Assembly: GCF_004919685.1 (NCBI RefSeq)
Contig: NZ_SMYZ01000025.1
Coordinates: forward strand, 124,001-188,000
Reading direction: 5' to 3'
Length of the DNA: 64,000 bases
Source: Mesorhizobium norvegicum
Lineage (GTDB): Bacteria > Pseudomonadota > Alphaproteobacteria > Rhizobiales > Rhizobiaceae
Numbering within the stretch: position 1 is the first letter of the stretch; every line of letters starts with the position of its first letter. Made by a program: the position numbers and the translations under genes. This document shows positions 43,222 to 53,215 of this stretch, piece by piece. The notes below the pieces were generated by a model. The model was not told where the DNA came from, ran no database searches, and saw only the letters and a list, made by a program, of their open reading frames with translations.

Positions 43222-44135
43222 ATGTCCTGCTACGAGACGATCGACACGCGGTTCGGGGACCTGATCGATCCGGTCGCATTCCTCGAAACCATCCATACGG
43301 GAAATCGCTGGGCGGAGGGACCGGTCTATTTCGCCGACCTTCGCTCGCTGATCTGGAGCGATATTCCCAACGACCGGATGCTGCGCTGGGACGAGGAGAC
43401 AGGGGCGGTTTCGCTTTTCCGCGGCCATGTCTCCAATCCGAACGGCAATACACGCGACCGGAACGGAAGGCTGGTCACCTGCATTCAGGGGGAACGTCGC
43501 GTCGTGCGCACGGAATGGGACGGCGCGATCACCGTGCTGGCCGATTCGTTCGATGGCAAGCCGTTGAACTCGCCGAACGATGTGGTCGTGAAGTCCGACG
43601 GCAGCATCTGGTTCACCGATCCCAATTACGGGATCATTTCGGACTATGTCGGGCGCAAGGGCCTGCAGGAGCAACCGGGCTGCCGCGTCTACATATCGAT
43701 CCCGGTTCGGGAGCGATCACCGTCGTTGCCGATGATTTCTCCATGCCGAACGGGCTCGCCTTCTCGCCCGACGAGAAGCGCCTTTATATTTCGGACTCCG
43801 GCTTCCTCACCGACCGCAGTGCCCCGCATCACGTCAGGCAGTTTGACGTTGACGGCGACAAGTTGGTAAATTCCCGCATCTTCGCCGACATATCGCCTGG
43901 CATTCCGGATGGTTTTCGCGTTGATGTTACGGGCAATCTCTGGATCAGCGCATGGGATGGCGTACAGTGCCATACGCCCGAAGGTGAACTCATCGGGAAA
44001 ATTCAGGTTCCGGAAATGGTCGCGAACCTGGCCTTTGGCGGGCCGCGCAACAATCGGCTGTTCATCACGGCGACAACGTCGGTCTATGCCGTGTTCCTGA
44101 ATGTCCGAGGCCTGAAGTACCCGTTCGGCGCGTGA
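43222..44135 (+). pseudogene. SMP-30/gluconolactonase-like gene broken by a one-base frameshift
   Basis: The first frame runs from ATG 43222 (WAEGPVYF, SPNDVVVKSDGSIWFTDP) to the Tyr codon at 43690-43692 (GCRVY). The homologous continuation (IDPGSGAITVVADDFSMPNGLAFSPDEKRLYISDSG to the end at 44135) is in the -1 frame. Only two bases, AT at 43693-43694, stand where one codon is expected, so a single base is missing. With one base restored the protein would be about 304 residues with metal-ligand positions Glu (AEGP), Asn (SPND) and Asp (PDGFRVD) intact. Either a very recent mutation or a sequencing error. The intact enzyme would open a sugar lactone in this oxidation pathway. Confidence 0.8.
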
Positions 44136-44194
44136 ACACGGACACCACTGGGTCGGCCTGGAAGCGCTGCGGCAGCGGATGGTTAGGGTGAGAG

Positions 44195-45124
44195 TTGGAC
44201 ACGAAGCAGCTACAGGTATTCATCGCCGTCGGTGCGGCCGGCAGCTTCTCGAAGGCCGCGCTCGACCTCAACGTTACCCAGCCGATGGTCACGCGCCATA
44301 TTCGCGGGCTTGAGGAGGAGCTCGGCGTCGAGCTGTTCTATCGCAACGGCCGCGGTGTCGTGCTGACCGAGGCGGGCGTGCTTCTGAAGGCCCATGCCGA
44401 CGAGATCGTCGAGCGGATGCGGCTGGCGCAGAATGCGGTCTCGAGCCTCAAATCCTCGCCGAAGGGGAGGTTGGTGCTGGCCGTGCCGCCTTCGGTCGGC
44501 ACCGTGCTGACGGTGCCGCTGGTCAAGAAGATCAAGAACGAGTTTCCCAATGTCGCGCTGCAGGTGATCGAAGGCTTCAGCGGCCATATCCTGGAATGGT
44601 TGACTGCCGGCCGCATCGATGCCGCCGTGCTCTACAATTCGCCGAACCATCCTTCCGTGCTGACCGAACCGCTGGCCGATGACGAGCTGTTTCTGATCGG
44701 GCCGGTCTTGTCCGAGCGCGTGCTGCCGCGCGGGCCGGTCGGCCTCAACATCTTCGCCGAGCTGCCGATGATCCTGCCCAGCCGCCCGCACGGGCTGCGG
44801 CGGCTTATCGACAACACCCTGGCGGAGCATGGCATCTATCCGCGTGTCGAGATGGAGCTGGAGGCAATGCCTTCAACCTTGCTTCTGGTCGAGGAGGGCA
44901 CTGGCTATACGGTTCTGCCCTATGCTTCCGTCCATCTCCTTGTTGAGGCTGGCCGCATCGAGGTCTGGCCATTCGACCCGCCGATTACCCGACAACTGAT
45001 CCTCGCGACCTCGTCGCAGCGACCGATGTCCTCGAACTTTCGCCCACTCTTCCGTGCGGTGCGCACGGAACTGCGGGACATCATTTCCACCCACATCTGG
45101 AAACCGACAAACTATCCTGAATGA
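44195..45124 (+). CDS. LysR family transcriptional regulator
   Basis: 309 residues from a TTG start; GGGTGAGAG precedes it. Helix-turn-helix: KQLQVFIAVGAAGSFSKAALDLNVTQPMVTRHIRGLEEELGVELFYRNGRG pattern at 4-55. The effector domain resembles the Nac/Cbl branch (GRLVLAVPPSVGTVLTVPLVKKIKNEFPNV). It closes the sugar oxidation cluster on the same strand and is a plausible regulator of the palindrome-rich promoter at 32599-32913. Confidence 0.9.
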   Translation: MDTKQLQVFIAVGAAGSFSKAALDLNVTQPMVTRHIRGLEEELGVELFYRNGRGVVLTEAGVLLKAHADEIVERMRLAQNAVSSLKSSPKGRLVLAVPPSVGTVLTVPLVKKIKNEFPNVALQVIEGFSGHILEWLTAGRIDAAVLYNSPNHPSVLTEPLADDELFLIGPVLSERVLPRGPVGLNIFAELPMILPSRPHGLRRLIDNTLAEHGIYPRVEMELEAMPSTLLLVEEGTGYTVLPYASVHLLVEAGRIEVWPFDPPITRQLILATSSQRPMSSNFRPLFRAVRTELRDIISTHIWKPTNYPE

Positions 45125-45196
45125 GTGTGCGAAAAGAATGCATGGCTCCAAGTTGGCTGGCGGTGATCAGGTAAGCTCAGCGACCTGTTGGTGCCG

Positions 45197-46675
45197 TCAT
45201 TCCCGATCGAGTGGAAAAATCGGCCGCGGTACATTCCGATACGGCATCCGCTCGTAGTGAGGCGTACAAAGCGCGCCACTGTCACAGACGATGATCTTGC
45301 CGGCAATCGGCGCGAACGCGGCACGGAAGTGCTGCATGGATTTCAATGCGACCACCCGCTTCGCCGCCGGGTCGATGCCGAATGCCCTGAACTGCTGGAG
45401 GTCCAGCATCTGCTGGGCGATGGTCACGACCAGGATTTCGATGCCGTCGACGCGCAGCACCGCGCTCCTCCCGAAATTGCCAGGAAGTCCGCCGATCATC
45501 GGCCCGTCGCCGACGAAGTGGCCATCGCTCAGCGCCACGATTTCAGCATTGAGCTCCAGCGGACCGCCGCCGAAGCGGGCGTCGGTCTTGCCGCCGAGCA
45601 CAATCCCGATGCGTCCGCCAACGGCCGACCCATGCAAGGCCGCCGCAGCCTCGCCATCGACCATCGGACCGAAGCAGGCGTCGGTCACCCTGGCATCGAG
45701 CATCGCCTTCAAAAGATTGGTCGAGTCGCCATAGCCACCACCGCCGGGATTGTCGGCATAATCGGCGATGACGAGCGGGCCATCGTCTGATTTGTATGCC
45801 ACGGCGACAGCGGCGGCCGCTTCGACGCTGATATACGCGTTCAGCACCTCGTGGCGTCTGTCCCAGATGTCGTCGGCGATCGTTTCGGCGAAGGCCTGGT
45901 GCGCATCGAAATCGCCCTGGCCGGTGACCAGCACGGTCGGCCCGACCTCGGCAATATCGGCGCTGGCGAAGCCGCCATTGATGCTGACGGCAAACACGTC
46001 GGCTTGCGCTTCGTACGCTCGCGCGGATGCGAGCCGTTCGAGCATCGGACCGATGTCGGTGCGCCCGCCATTGACCTCCTCGAGCATGGGTCGCCTGGCG
46101 CTGATCGTGCGCGGCTTGATCTCGCCGGCCATCGTACGCTGCAGGATTTCGCCGGCCTGCCGCCCGATCTCACGCATGTCGACATGCGGATAGGTCTTGA
46201 AGGCGACGATGATATCGGCGAGCTCGCACATCCGCCGGCTGACATTGGCGTGCGGGTCAAGCGTGATGGCAATCGGTACGGCCTGGCCGACCACGGCCCG
46301 CAAACGCCGAAGCAGTTCGCCTTCGCCGTCCTCGCAAAAGTCGGGAACCATGGCGCCGTGCAGTCCAAGCAGAATCCCTTCGAAATTTTCTGATGTCGCG
46401 GCAGCGATCAATGGTTCGCATAACCAGTCGAACGCAGTGCGCGTGACCCTGCCGCTTGGACCGGCGGCGGAACTCAGCACATGCTCGACCTGCCAGCCAT
46501 GAGCGCGTCCCACATCGAGGAAACCGGCAAGCTCTGTGTTGGCGTCGCGCCGCTGGGCAATGGCTTCCGCTCCCGTCAGAAAATAGCGGTCGCGGAACGC
46601 CTGCTCGTCGGTCGGATGACGGCTGAACGTGTTGGTTTCATGGTAGATTTCCGCGGTCAGGACTTTGAAGGTCAT
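45197..46675 (-). CDS. M81 family metallopeptidase, MlrC-like
   Basis: 492 residues. The family pattern is visible: EIYHETNTFS near 9-18, GLHGAMV near 103-109, TLDPHANVS near 138-146 and DYADNPGGGGYGDSTN near 305-320. MlrC is the metallopeptidase that finishes degradation of linearised microcystin in sphingomonads; homologues in many proteobacteria sit with peptide importers and have unknown substrates. Here it follows the OppF-like ATPase gene by 67 bases as the last gene of a peptide-import operon, so an imported peptide is the likely substrate. It is convergent with the LysR gene; the 72-base gap shows only a weak 5-bp hairpin. Confidence 0.85.
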   Translation of the reverse strand: MTFKVLTAEIYHETNTFSRHPTDEQAFRDRYFLTGAEAIAQRRDANTELAGFLDVGRAHGWQVEHVLSSAAGPSGRVTRTAFDWLCEPLIAAATSENFEGILLGLHGAMVPDFCEDGEGELLRRLRAVVGQAVPIAITLDPHANVSRRMCELADIIVAFKTYPHVDMREIGRQAGEILQRTMAGEIKPRTISARRPMLEEVNGGRTDIGPMLERLASARAYEAQADVFAVSINGGFASADIAEVGPTVLVTGQGDFDAHQAFAETIADDIWDRRHEVLNAYISVEAAAAVAVAYKSDDGPLVIADYADNPGGGGYGDSTNLLKAMLDARVTDACFGPMVDGEAAAALHGSAVGGRIGIVLGGKTDARFGGGPLELNAEIVALSDGHFVGDGPMIGGLPGNFGRSAVLRVDGIEILVVTIAQQMLDLQQFRAFGIDPAAKRVVALKSMQHFRAAFAPIAGKIIVCDSGALCTPHYERMPYRNVPRPIFPLDRE

Positions 46676-46742
46676 AAGTTACTCCAGGGATGCATGGGTT
46701 CGGGCGCGGCAACCGCAAAGGGGCAGCAATTCGGCACGTGGG

Positions 46743-47702
46743 TCAGTCCGGATGGTGGCAGGCTACGGCGTGGCCTCCTCCGGAAGCGGCCAGAAGCGGC
46801 GTCTCCACCCGGCAACGTTCGCTCGCCCTTGGGCAGCGCGTCGCGAAGGCGCAGCCTGGCCCAAGATCGAACGGGCTCGGCACCTCGCCGGCCAGGGGCT
46901 CGATGCGGCGACGCAGCTTCGGATCGGGCTGGAACGTGCTGTCGAGCAGCGTTCTGGTATAGGGATGACGCGCCGGCGCGTCGGTATCGGGCAACGCCTC
47001 GACGACGCGGCCGAGATACATCACCAGCACTTCGTCGCAGAAATACTTTACCAGCGCGAGGTCATGGGAAATGAACAGGTAGGTCAGGCCCATTTCTGCC
47101 TGCAGCCGCTCGAGCAGGCCAACGATCTGGGCCTGGATCGAGACGTCCAGCGAGGCCGTCGGCTCGTCCAGCACCAGAAGTGCGGGCTTCAGCGCAAGTG
47201 CGCGGGCGATGCCGATGCGCTGCTTCTGGCCGCCCGACAGCTGATGCGGGTAGCTCGATGCCGTTCCAGGATTGAGCCCGACCATGGTCAGCAATCCGCT
47301 GATCATGTCGGATCTCGCGGCTGACGAAAGGCGTACCCCCTGGATCTGGAACGGCTCCATCACCGCATCGGCAACGGTGTAGCGGGGGTCGATCGCCGAA
47401 TAGGGGTCCTGGAACACCATCTGCATGCGTGCGCGCAGACGGCGCATCTCGCGCGGGCGCTGCTTCAGCAAATCCAGCCCATCGAAACGGACCGTACCGC
47501 TCGATGGTTCGATCAGGCGCAGGATGAGGCGCGCAAGCGTGGACTTTCCACAGCCCGATTCACCGACGACGCCGACAACCCGGCCCTTCGTCATCTGGAA
47601 CGACACGTCGTTGACCGCGTACATCGAGCGGGCCGCGCCGAACAGGCCGCGCTTGCTGGTGTATCGTTTGGACAGGCTGCTGACGTCCAGGAACGCGCTC
47701 AT
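46743..47702 (-). CDS. Peptide ABC transporter ATP-binding protein, OppF/DppF-like
   Basis: 319 residues; ATG overlaps the OppD-like stop by 4 bases. Walker A GESGCGKST, signature LSGGQKQRIGIARAL, Walker B LLVLDEPTASLD and the OppF tail (HPYTRTLLDSTFQPDP, then the Cys-containing CAFATRCPRASERCRVETP) are present. The four-Cys tail is the place where Opp/Dpp ATPases can carry an Fe-S cluster. Confidence 0.92.
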   Translation of the reverse strand: MSAFLDVSSLSKRYTSKRGLFGAARSMYAVNDVSFQMTKGRVVGVVGESGCGKSTLARLILRLIEPSSGTVRFDGLDLLKQRPREMRRLRARMQMVFQDPYSAIDPRYTVADAVMEPFQIQGVRLSSAARSDMISGLLTMVGLNPGTASSYPHQLSGGQKQRIGIARALALKPALLVLDEPTASLDVSIQAQIVGLLERLQAEMGLTYLFISHDLALVKYFCDEVLVMYLGRVVEALPDTDAPARHPYTRTLLDSTFQPDPKLRRRIEPLAGEVPSPFDLGPGCAFATRCPRASERCRVETPLLAASGGGHAVACHHPD

Positions 47703-48658
47703 CCGACCGCTCCGGCAAAATGGCATGCGGCGGCGCCGTCATGGCTGGCTATGAAAGGTGGCGACACGGCAGCGCAGATTGCCTCGGCGCGCAGGCAGCG
47801 CGGGTGAAAGCGGCAACCCTGCGGATAGTGGGCGACGCTTGGGACGGTGCCCTCGATGCCCTTCAAGCGCTGTGCGCCCGCCAAGCCGCGCGGGATGCAG
47901 CCGATCAGGGCCTTTGTATAGGGATGGCGCGGATCATCGAAAATCGCCGCGACCGTTCCATACTCGACCGCGGTCCCGGCATACATCACCACGACCTTGT
48001 CGCAGGCTTGGGCAACAACGCTCATATCGTGGGTAATCAGCACCATGCTTAGACCGCGGTCGCGGATCAGGTCGCTCAGCAATCGGATGATCTGCGCCTG
48101 GACGGTGACGTCCAGCGCTGTGGTCGGTTCGTCGGCGATCAGCAGGTCAGGGTCGGCGGCAAGCGCCATGGCGATGACGATGCGCTGCTTCATGCCGCCG
48201 GACAATTGGTGGGGGTAAAGGTGATAGATGGAAGCCGGTTCCGGAATCCGCAGTTCGCCAAGCAGCTCGACGGTGCGGTCGCGCGCGGCGGATCTATCCA
48301 GGCCAAGATGCAGCCGTGCCACGACATCGATCTGCGGTCCGACCTTTTTCAGAGGATCGAGCGAGGTCATCGGATTCTGCGCGATCAGGCCAATGCGGCC
48401 ACCGCGCAGTTTCCGGTAGGCCGGCTCAGGCAAAGCGGTCAAATCGCTGCCGTCAAAGACCACCGAGCCGCCGGTGATGCGGCCGCCGATCAGCGGCAGC
48501 AGTCCCATGATGGCCATGGCGGTCAACGACTTTCCCGATCCGGATTCGCCAACCAGTCCCAGCGTCTCACCTTTCTCGAGCGAAAACGATACGCTGGACA
48601 ATGGCGTGAGCGCGCCGATCGCAACGCGCAGACCTTCCACTTTCAGGATCGTGCTCAT
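47699..48658 (-). CDS. Peptide ABC transporter ATP-binding protein, OppD/DppD-like
   Basis: 319 residues. Walker [29 protein letters not shown], signature [15 protein letters not shown], Walker [13 protein letters not shown], and the Cys-rich C-terminal tail ([16 protein letters not shown]) typical of OppD. Overlaps the OppC-like gene by 4 bases. Confidence 0.92.
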   Translation of the reverse strand: MSTILKVEGLRVAIGALTPLSSVSFSLEKGETLGLVGESGSGKSLTAMAIMGLLPLIGGRITGGSVVFDGSDLTALPEPAYRKLRGGRIGLIAQNPMTSLDPLKKVGPQIDVVARLHLGLDRSAARDRTVELLGELRIPEPASIYHLYPHQLSGGMKQRIVIAMALAADPDLLIADEPTTALDVTVQAQIIRLLSDLIRDRGLSMVLITHDMSVVAQACDKVVVMYAGTAVEYGTVAAIFDDPRHPYTKALIGCIPRGLAGAQRLKGIEGTVPSVAHYPQGCRFHPRCLRAEAICAAVSPPFIASHDGAAACHFAGAVG

Positions 48659-49506
48659 GTTCCGCGCAGCCGTTCGCGGATGTCGAGTGCCCGGATCAAC
48701 GCATCGCCGAACAGGTTGATGGCAATCACGGTTACGGCAACGACGAGACCCGGAAAGATGATGACCCAGGGTGCCAGGAAAAGCTGCGCGGTGCCGCTGC
48801 TCATCATGGCACCCCAGCTTGGCGTCGGCGGCTGCGCGCCAAGGCCGAAGAAGCCGAGCGTCGCCTCCAGGATGATACCGTCGCCGATGGCGAGCATGCC
48901 GACCACAATGACCGGCGCAACGGCATTCGGCAGCAGGTGGCGCGACAGGATGTGGGCGGGCGTGGCACCCAGGTTGATGGTTGCCTCAATGAACGTCTCG
49001 CGCTTCAGCTGGACGATTTGCGCCCGGGTCAGTCGGGTGAATTGCGCCAGGTAGGCGACCGCTATGGCGAACATCGTGCTGGACAGGCCGGGGCCGATGA
49101 TCGCAACCAGCATGAGCGCGATCAGGATGTCGGGAAACGACCATGTCAGATCGACGACCGTCATCACGGCGCGTTCGAACAGGCCACCGAAATAGCCGGC
49201 GGCGGCGCCGAGCGCCATCCCGACGATCATCGAGAAACCGATGGCTGTTGCGCTGACCGACAGCGAGGTGCGCGCGCCGTACATGACGCGCGAGAGGACA
49301 TCGCGGCCGAATTCGTCGGTGCCCATCAAATGCGGCCAACCCGGCGCGGCGTTGCTGTTGGCCAGATCCTGGATGGTGACATCGAAAGGCGTGATCCATG
49401 GCGCGGTCAGCGCGACCGCCAGCAGGACCAGGATATAGCCGCCCGAAAACAGGCCGAGCGGCGTGGCGAAGGCGCGCCCGACGCCGGATTGAGCCAATGC
49501 GTTCAT
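48655..49506 (-). CDS. Peptide ABC transporter permease, OppC/DppC-like
   Basis: 283 residues from ATG 49506, overlapping the previous stop by 4 bases. The N-terminal segment ends in HLMGTDEFGRDVLSRVMYGARTSL, characteristic of DppC. The ATPase-contact loop TFIEATINLGATPAHILSRHLLPNAVAPVI and the end GFFGLGAQPPTPSWGAMM are present. Confidence 0.92.
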   Translation of the reverse strand: MNALAQSGVGRAFATPLGLFSGGYILVLLAVALTAPWITPFDVTIQDLANSNAAPGWPHLMGTDEFGRDVLSRVMYGARTSLSVSATAIGFSMIVGMALGAAAGYFGGLFERAVMTVVDLTWSFPDILIALMLVAIIGPGLSSTMFAIAVAYLAQFTRLTRAQIVQLKRETFIEATINLGATPAHILSRHLLPNAVAPVIVVGMLAIGDGIILEATLGFFGLGAQPPTPSWGAMMSSGTAQLFLAPWVIIFPGLVVAVTVIAINLFGDALIRALDIRERLRGT

Positions 49507-50432
49507 GTGGTGGCTTCCCTGACACGAGGGTCCAGCGCCGCCTGGGCGACGTCGCCGATCAGCGTTCCGAGCATCACGGCAAGCGCCAGCATGAGCAGGC
49601 ATCCCTGCACGACAGGATAATCGCGCTGACCGAGCGCACGGATAAGCAGGCTGCCGAGGCCGGGCCGGCCGAAAACGAATTCGACGGTGACCGCGCCGCC
49701 GAGGATCCAGCCAATGCGCAGGGCCAGGATCGTGACGACCGGCAGAAAGGCGTGCGGCAGCAGATGGCGAAACAGGATGGTCGAGCGGGACAGCCCCTTC
49801 GCGTGTAAAAGCGTGACAAAATCCTGGCGTGCGATCTCGACCAGCGCCACGCGGGTGACACGGGCCACCAGCGCGATACCGCCGAAACCGATCGTGAGGA
49901 CCGGTAGCACCAGAGCCGTCCAGGTCTTGGCGCCGGAGACTGGAAACCACCCGAGCGTTACCGAAAACAGCAGGATCATCAGCAGCGCCAGCCAGAAACT
50001 GGGAACCGTCGAGCCAAGCAGGATGAATGCCTTGACCACCTGTTCCACGACCGGGTTCTTGGCAACCGCGGAGATGGTGCCGGCGATCATGCCGACGATC
50101 GAAGAGAAGGCGAAGGCCAGGGCGCCAAGGGTCAGGCTGTAGGGCAGGTTCTGCCGGATCAGGTCCGAAACCGGGCGGCGCAGCACGATTGCCTCGCCGA
50201 AATCCCCGCTCAGAATGCTCCTGATCCATAGCAGGTATTGCTCGACCAGCGTCCGGTCGAGGCCGTATTTCACGGTCATTGCGAGCCGGTCCTCCGGAGA
50301 GGAGCCGACTCGCATGAGGTTGTCGATCGGATCGCCCGGCAGAAGATGAACGACCAGGAAGATTACGACCGAAATCGACAGGGACACCGGAATGAGCATC
50401 AGCAGACGTTGCAGCGTGTATTTGATGATCAT
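49503..50432 (-). CDS. Peptide ABC transporter permease, OppB/DppB-like
   Basis: 309 residues. It begins with the DppB-type MIIKYTLQRLLMLIPVSLSISVVIFLVVHLLPGDPI; the contact loop QDFVTLLHAKGLSRSTILFRHLLPHAFLPV and the end SLLIRALGQRDYPVVQGCLLMLALAVML are conserved. It pairs with the OppC-like subunit in the inner membrane. Confidence 0.92.
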   Translation of the reverse strand: MIIKYTLQRLLMLIPVSLSISVVIFLVVHLLPGDPIDNLMRVGSSPEDRLAMTVKYGLDRTLVEQYLLWIRSILSGDFGEAIVLRRPVSDLIRQNLPYSLTLGALAFAFSSIVGMIAGTISAVAKNPVVEQVVKAFILLGSTVPSFWLALLMILLFSVTLGWFPVSGAKTWTALVLPVLTIGFGGIALVARVTRVALVEIARQDFVTLLHAKGLSRSTILFRHLLPHAFLPVVTILALRIGWILGGAVTVEFVFGRPGLGSLLIRALGQRDYPVVQGCLLMLALAVMLGTLIGDVAQAALDPRVREATT

Positions 50433-50463
50433 CCCGGCTCCTCCGGTGCTTCACTGTTGGTCA

Positions 50464-50478
50464 AGCGCCGGTAGCGCT
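50464..50478 (-). promoter_or_regulatory. Small stem-loop after the peptide-binding-protein gene
   Basis: AGCGC (50464-50468) and GCGCT (50474-50478) form a 5-bp stem with a 5-base loop in the 48-base gap between the peptide-binding-protein stop and the OppB-like start. It is weaker than the stem-loops at 7048, 34140 and 57693 but in the same position. Confidence 0.3.
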
Positions 50479-50480
50479 GG

Positions 50481-52070
50481 TTACTGCAGGACCTGCATGT
50501 CCATGATGGTCTGCGACCGGAAACGCGGGCCGCGCACCTTTTCCGGCACACTCACCGTCTTGGGATTGAAGGCGATGTTGGTTGCCGGCTGGTAGATCGG
50601 CACGAACAGGAACTGGGACAGAAGATATTCGTGATAGGTTCTGAAATTCGCGATCCGCTCGGCCGAAGTCTTCGAGTTGGTCATGGCGGTTTTGTTCAGT
50701 TCGTCGGATTTGGCGTCTTTCCACATCGAGATGTTCGGGTAGCCGAGCCGCGCGCCGCTGAAGAACCAGTCGAGGATGTCGGCGTTGTTCCAGTCGTAGC
50801 CGCGCACGGCGAGCTGATGGTTGTTCTTCTTGTACTCGTCGCGGATCGTGCTGGAGTCGAGCACGGTGATCTCGGCATCCATGCCGATATCCTTGAGCTG
50901 TGCCTGCACGACCTGGGTAAGCCGCTTGAACTCCGTATCGTTTTGCGTGAAGAGCTTGACTTTCAGGGGTTGGCCGTCCTTGGCGCGCACGCCGTCGTCG
51001 GCCCTTTTCCATCCGGCCTCGTCGAGCAGCGCATTGGCCTTGGCGAGATCGAAACTGACGTCGAGGCCTGGCTTGACCTGGGATTCAGGAAGCGAGCTGA
51101 TGAGGAAGTTGTGTGCTTCCTGGCCAACGCCGGCATAGACGCTGTCGAGGATGGCCTTCTGGTTGATCGCCAGGGCTGTGGCCTGGCGGACCTTGATGTC
51201 GGTGAACGGCGCCACGGACGTATTGATCGGCATGTGATTGATGCCGGTTCCAGGCATCGTGATGATGGTGGCGGCTTTTTCGCTCTTGATGATCGACAGG
51301 AAATCGGTGGGCACGCCGAGCAGCACATCGACGCCGCCGGTCTTCAATTCGAGGAATGCGGTCGACTGGTCGGGAATCTCGCGGAAGGTGATTTTGGCGA
51401 TCTTCGCCGCGCCCTGGTTGACCGACAGGTCCGAATCCCAAGCGTAGTCGTCATTGCGGACCAATACTGTTTCAAGCCCTATCGAGAAGCTTTCCAGCTT
51501 GAATGGTCCCGTGCCGACGGCGGTGGTGACGCCGTAGTCCTTACCGAGGTCCTTGTAGGATTTGGGGCCGGGCACACCCATGAAGGAACTGGCGAGGTTG
51601 TACAGCATGTTCGGCTCCGGCCGCTTCATGACGAATTTGACGGTCAACGGATCGACGACCACGACCTTGTCGATTGCCTCGACCATGAAGGCATTCTCCG
51701 TGCCGGCGAAAGTCGGGATCCAGGCTGCGATCGTCTCGGCGTTGAAGGGCTCGCCGTCATGGAATTTGACGCCGGGATGCAGCTTGAACTCCCAGGTCAT
51801 GCCGTCAGGGCTTTCCTGCCATGACGTGGCCAGATGCGGGTGGAACGACTGATCGGCATCCTGCTCGATCAGCCGGTCGTAGATGAGCGACGTCGCCGAA
51901 TTGAGGTTGCTGGAGGTGACCGGATTGTACGAGGTCGCGCCCAGTTCGCCAGCAGGAAGCGCGAAAGTAGCTTCCTGCGCCATTGCCGCCGATGGCAGGC
52001 TCGTCATGAAAAGTCCGGCGGATAGAAGTGCCGAGCCTGAGAGAAGAAACGCCTTGGTCATGGTACGCAT
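50481..52070 (-). CDS. Peptide ABC transporter substrate-binding protein (family 5)
   Basis: 529 residues with a Sec signal peptide (MTKAFLLSGSALLSAGLFMTSLPSAAMA, cleavage near 31). Family 5 landmarks: NSATSLIYDRLIEQD, WEFKLHPGVKFHDGEPFNAET near 94-113 and VRQATALAINQKAI. It binds peptides or similar solutes in the periplasm and heads the transporter genes downstream of the RpiR gene. An ATG three codons inside (52061) is an alternative start. Confidence 0.9.
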   Translation of the reverse strand: MRTMTKAFLLSGSALLSAGLFMTSLPSAAMAQEATFALPAGELGATSYNPVTSSNLNSATSLIYDRLIEQDADQSFHPHLATSWQESPDGMTWEFKLHPGVKFHDGEPFNAETIAAWIPTFAGTENAFMVEAIDKVVVVDPLTVKFVMKRPEPNMLYNLASSFMGVPGPKSYKDLGKDYGVTTAVGTGPFKLESFSIGLETVLVRNDDYAWDSDLSVNQGAAKIAKITFREIPDQSTAFLELKTGGVDVLLGVPTDFLSIIKSEKAATIITMPGTGINHMPINTSVAPFTDIKVRQATALAINQKAILDSVYAGVGQEAHNFLISSLPESQVKPGLDVSFDLAKANALLDEAGWKRADDGVRAKDGQPLKVKLFTQNDTEFKRLTQVVQAQLKDIGMDAEITVLDSSTIRDEYKKNNHQLAVRGYDWNNADILDWFFSGARLGYPNISMWKDAKSDELNKTAMTNSKTSAERIANFRTYHEYLLSQFLFVPIYQPATNIAFNPKTVSVPEKVRGPRFRSQTIMDMQVLQ

Positions 52071-52117
52071 GTCATTGTTCCCTGTTGTTATGGTTATGGG
52101 CTGCGGTAGGTGTCGGA

Positions 52118-53002
52118 TTAGTCTCCCATCGAGGGCCCGGTCGGGTCGCCGACATATCCGGTGAAGCGGCTGTAGAGGCGCGACACCTCATTCATGCGTT
52201 GTTCCACCTCGGGGCCAAGCTCGATGAACACGCCGTTGACGAGCAGGTTTGTCAGGCTCGCCATCTGGGCGGTCGATTCCCAGAACAGATTGAATTCCGT
52301 CGGGACCACGAACATCTCGTCGACCAGTTCGCGACCCCAGTCACAAAAGGCGTCGGTGATCAGGGTGGTCGGTATGCCGAGCCCTCGTGCCTCCTGCGCC
52401 AGCAGGCGCGCCATGCGCGAGTAGCGCTTTGCCTCGAAGAGAACGAGGCAGGACTGCTTGGTGTCGGAGGCCAGAAGTTCGCTGAAATTGCCGCCGGCCA
52501 GATCGAGAAGATGGACGCGGTCGCGCAGATACTGCAGCTGATTGACGAAGGTCTGTGCTACGCCGCGCTCGGTCTGGAAACCGGAGACGAAGATGGCAGG
52601 TGTCGTGGCAAGGCGCTTGACGACACGCTTCCATTCCGGCGTGTGGGCAAGTTCATAGACTGCGACCAGGCCTGCTATTTCGAGCTGCAGGCCGCGTGCC
52701 AGCTGGTCCTCTCCGGCAAGCGTTCGGCGCTGCAAATCGCGCAGCCGATCGCTGATCAGCCACGGCCGGTCGCCCAGATCCTGTTTGAGATGATCCTTCA
52801 GATCCTTGAAGCTGGTGTAGCCGATGGAGCGACAGAACCGTCCGACGGTCGGTTCGCTGACCTCCACCTTGCTCGCGATGCTGCCGGCTGTCTCAAAGGC
52901 CAGACTGTTCAGCTGGGCGAGCATGAAACTCGCAATCGCCTTGTCTGCCTTGGACGCGCTGCCCAAGCAATCCGACAGCCGTTGGCGAACCGAACCGATC
53001 AT
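52118..53002 (-). CDS. MurR/RpiR family transcriptional regulator
   Basis: 294 residues from ATG 53002, after GGAGGAGAA; the frame is open further upstream but without a ribosome site. The N-terminal helix-turn-helix (SLAFETAGSIASKVEVSEPTVGRFCRSIGYTSFKDLK pattern, about 30-70) is followed by a SIS domain (about 125-265, AIFVSGFQTERGVAQTF, CLVLFEAKRYSRMARLLAQEA). SIS domains in this family usually sense phosphosugars, which is odd for a peptide-import cluster; the true effector is unknown. It is 47 bases upstream of the binding-protein gene and divergent from the D-amino acid dehydrogenase-like gene. Confidence 0.88.
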   Translation of the reverse strand: MIGSVRQRLSDCLGSASKADKAIASFMLAQLNSLAFETAGSIASKVEVSEPTVGRFCRSIGYTSFKDLKDHLKQDLGDRPWLISDRLRDLQRRTLAGEDQLARGLQLEIAGLVAVYELAHTPEWKRVVKRLATTPAIFVSGFQTERGVAQTFVNQLQYLRDRVHLLDLAGGNFSELLASDTKQSCLVLFEAKRYSRMARLLAQEARGLGIPTTLITDAFCDWGRELVDEMFVVPTEFNLFWESTAQMASLTNLLVNGVFIELGPEVEQRMNEVSRLYSRFTGYVGDPTGPSMGD

Positions 53003-53215
53003 GCGCAATTCTCCTCCGCCAATTACAAAGTTATAAATCTTACATGGTGTCAACATATTTTTGTTTTCTTGCATTCTTAGAGGAACTGCACTCTTGTGCG
53101 CCGGCGGTGACAGAGCGCCGGATCGAACCGCCAGAACAAACGCGGATAGTGGAGGATCGTCCGTCCGGCGTGCCACGGCACCTGGATAGCGACGCAAGCC
53201 AAAGGCCGGGCCGTC
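53003..53215. promoter_or_regulatory. Divergent promoter region of the RpiR/peptide operon and the FAD oxidoreductase
   Basis: This 213-base gap has an AT-rich part at 53021-53085, with a TTGACA-like -35 element for the minus strand at 53048-53053 and repeated TTACA motifs at 53023-53027 and 53039-53043. No perfectly spaced -10 is visible and I see no gene here. The site for the RpiR protein probably lies in this AT-rich part. Confidence 0.4.

Noticed and set aside
45168-45187. CAGGT/ACCTG hairpin between the convergent LysR and M81 genes
   Set aside because: Only 5 bp with a 10-base loop and no T-run; too weak to call a terminator.
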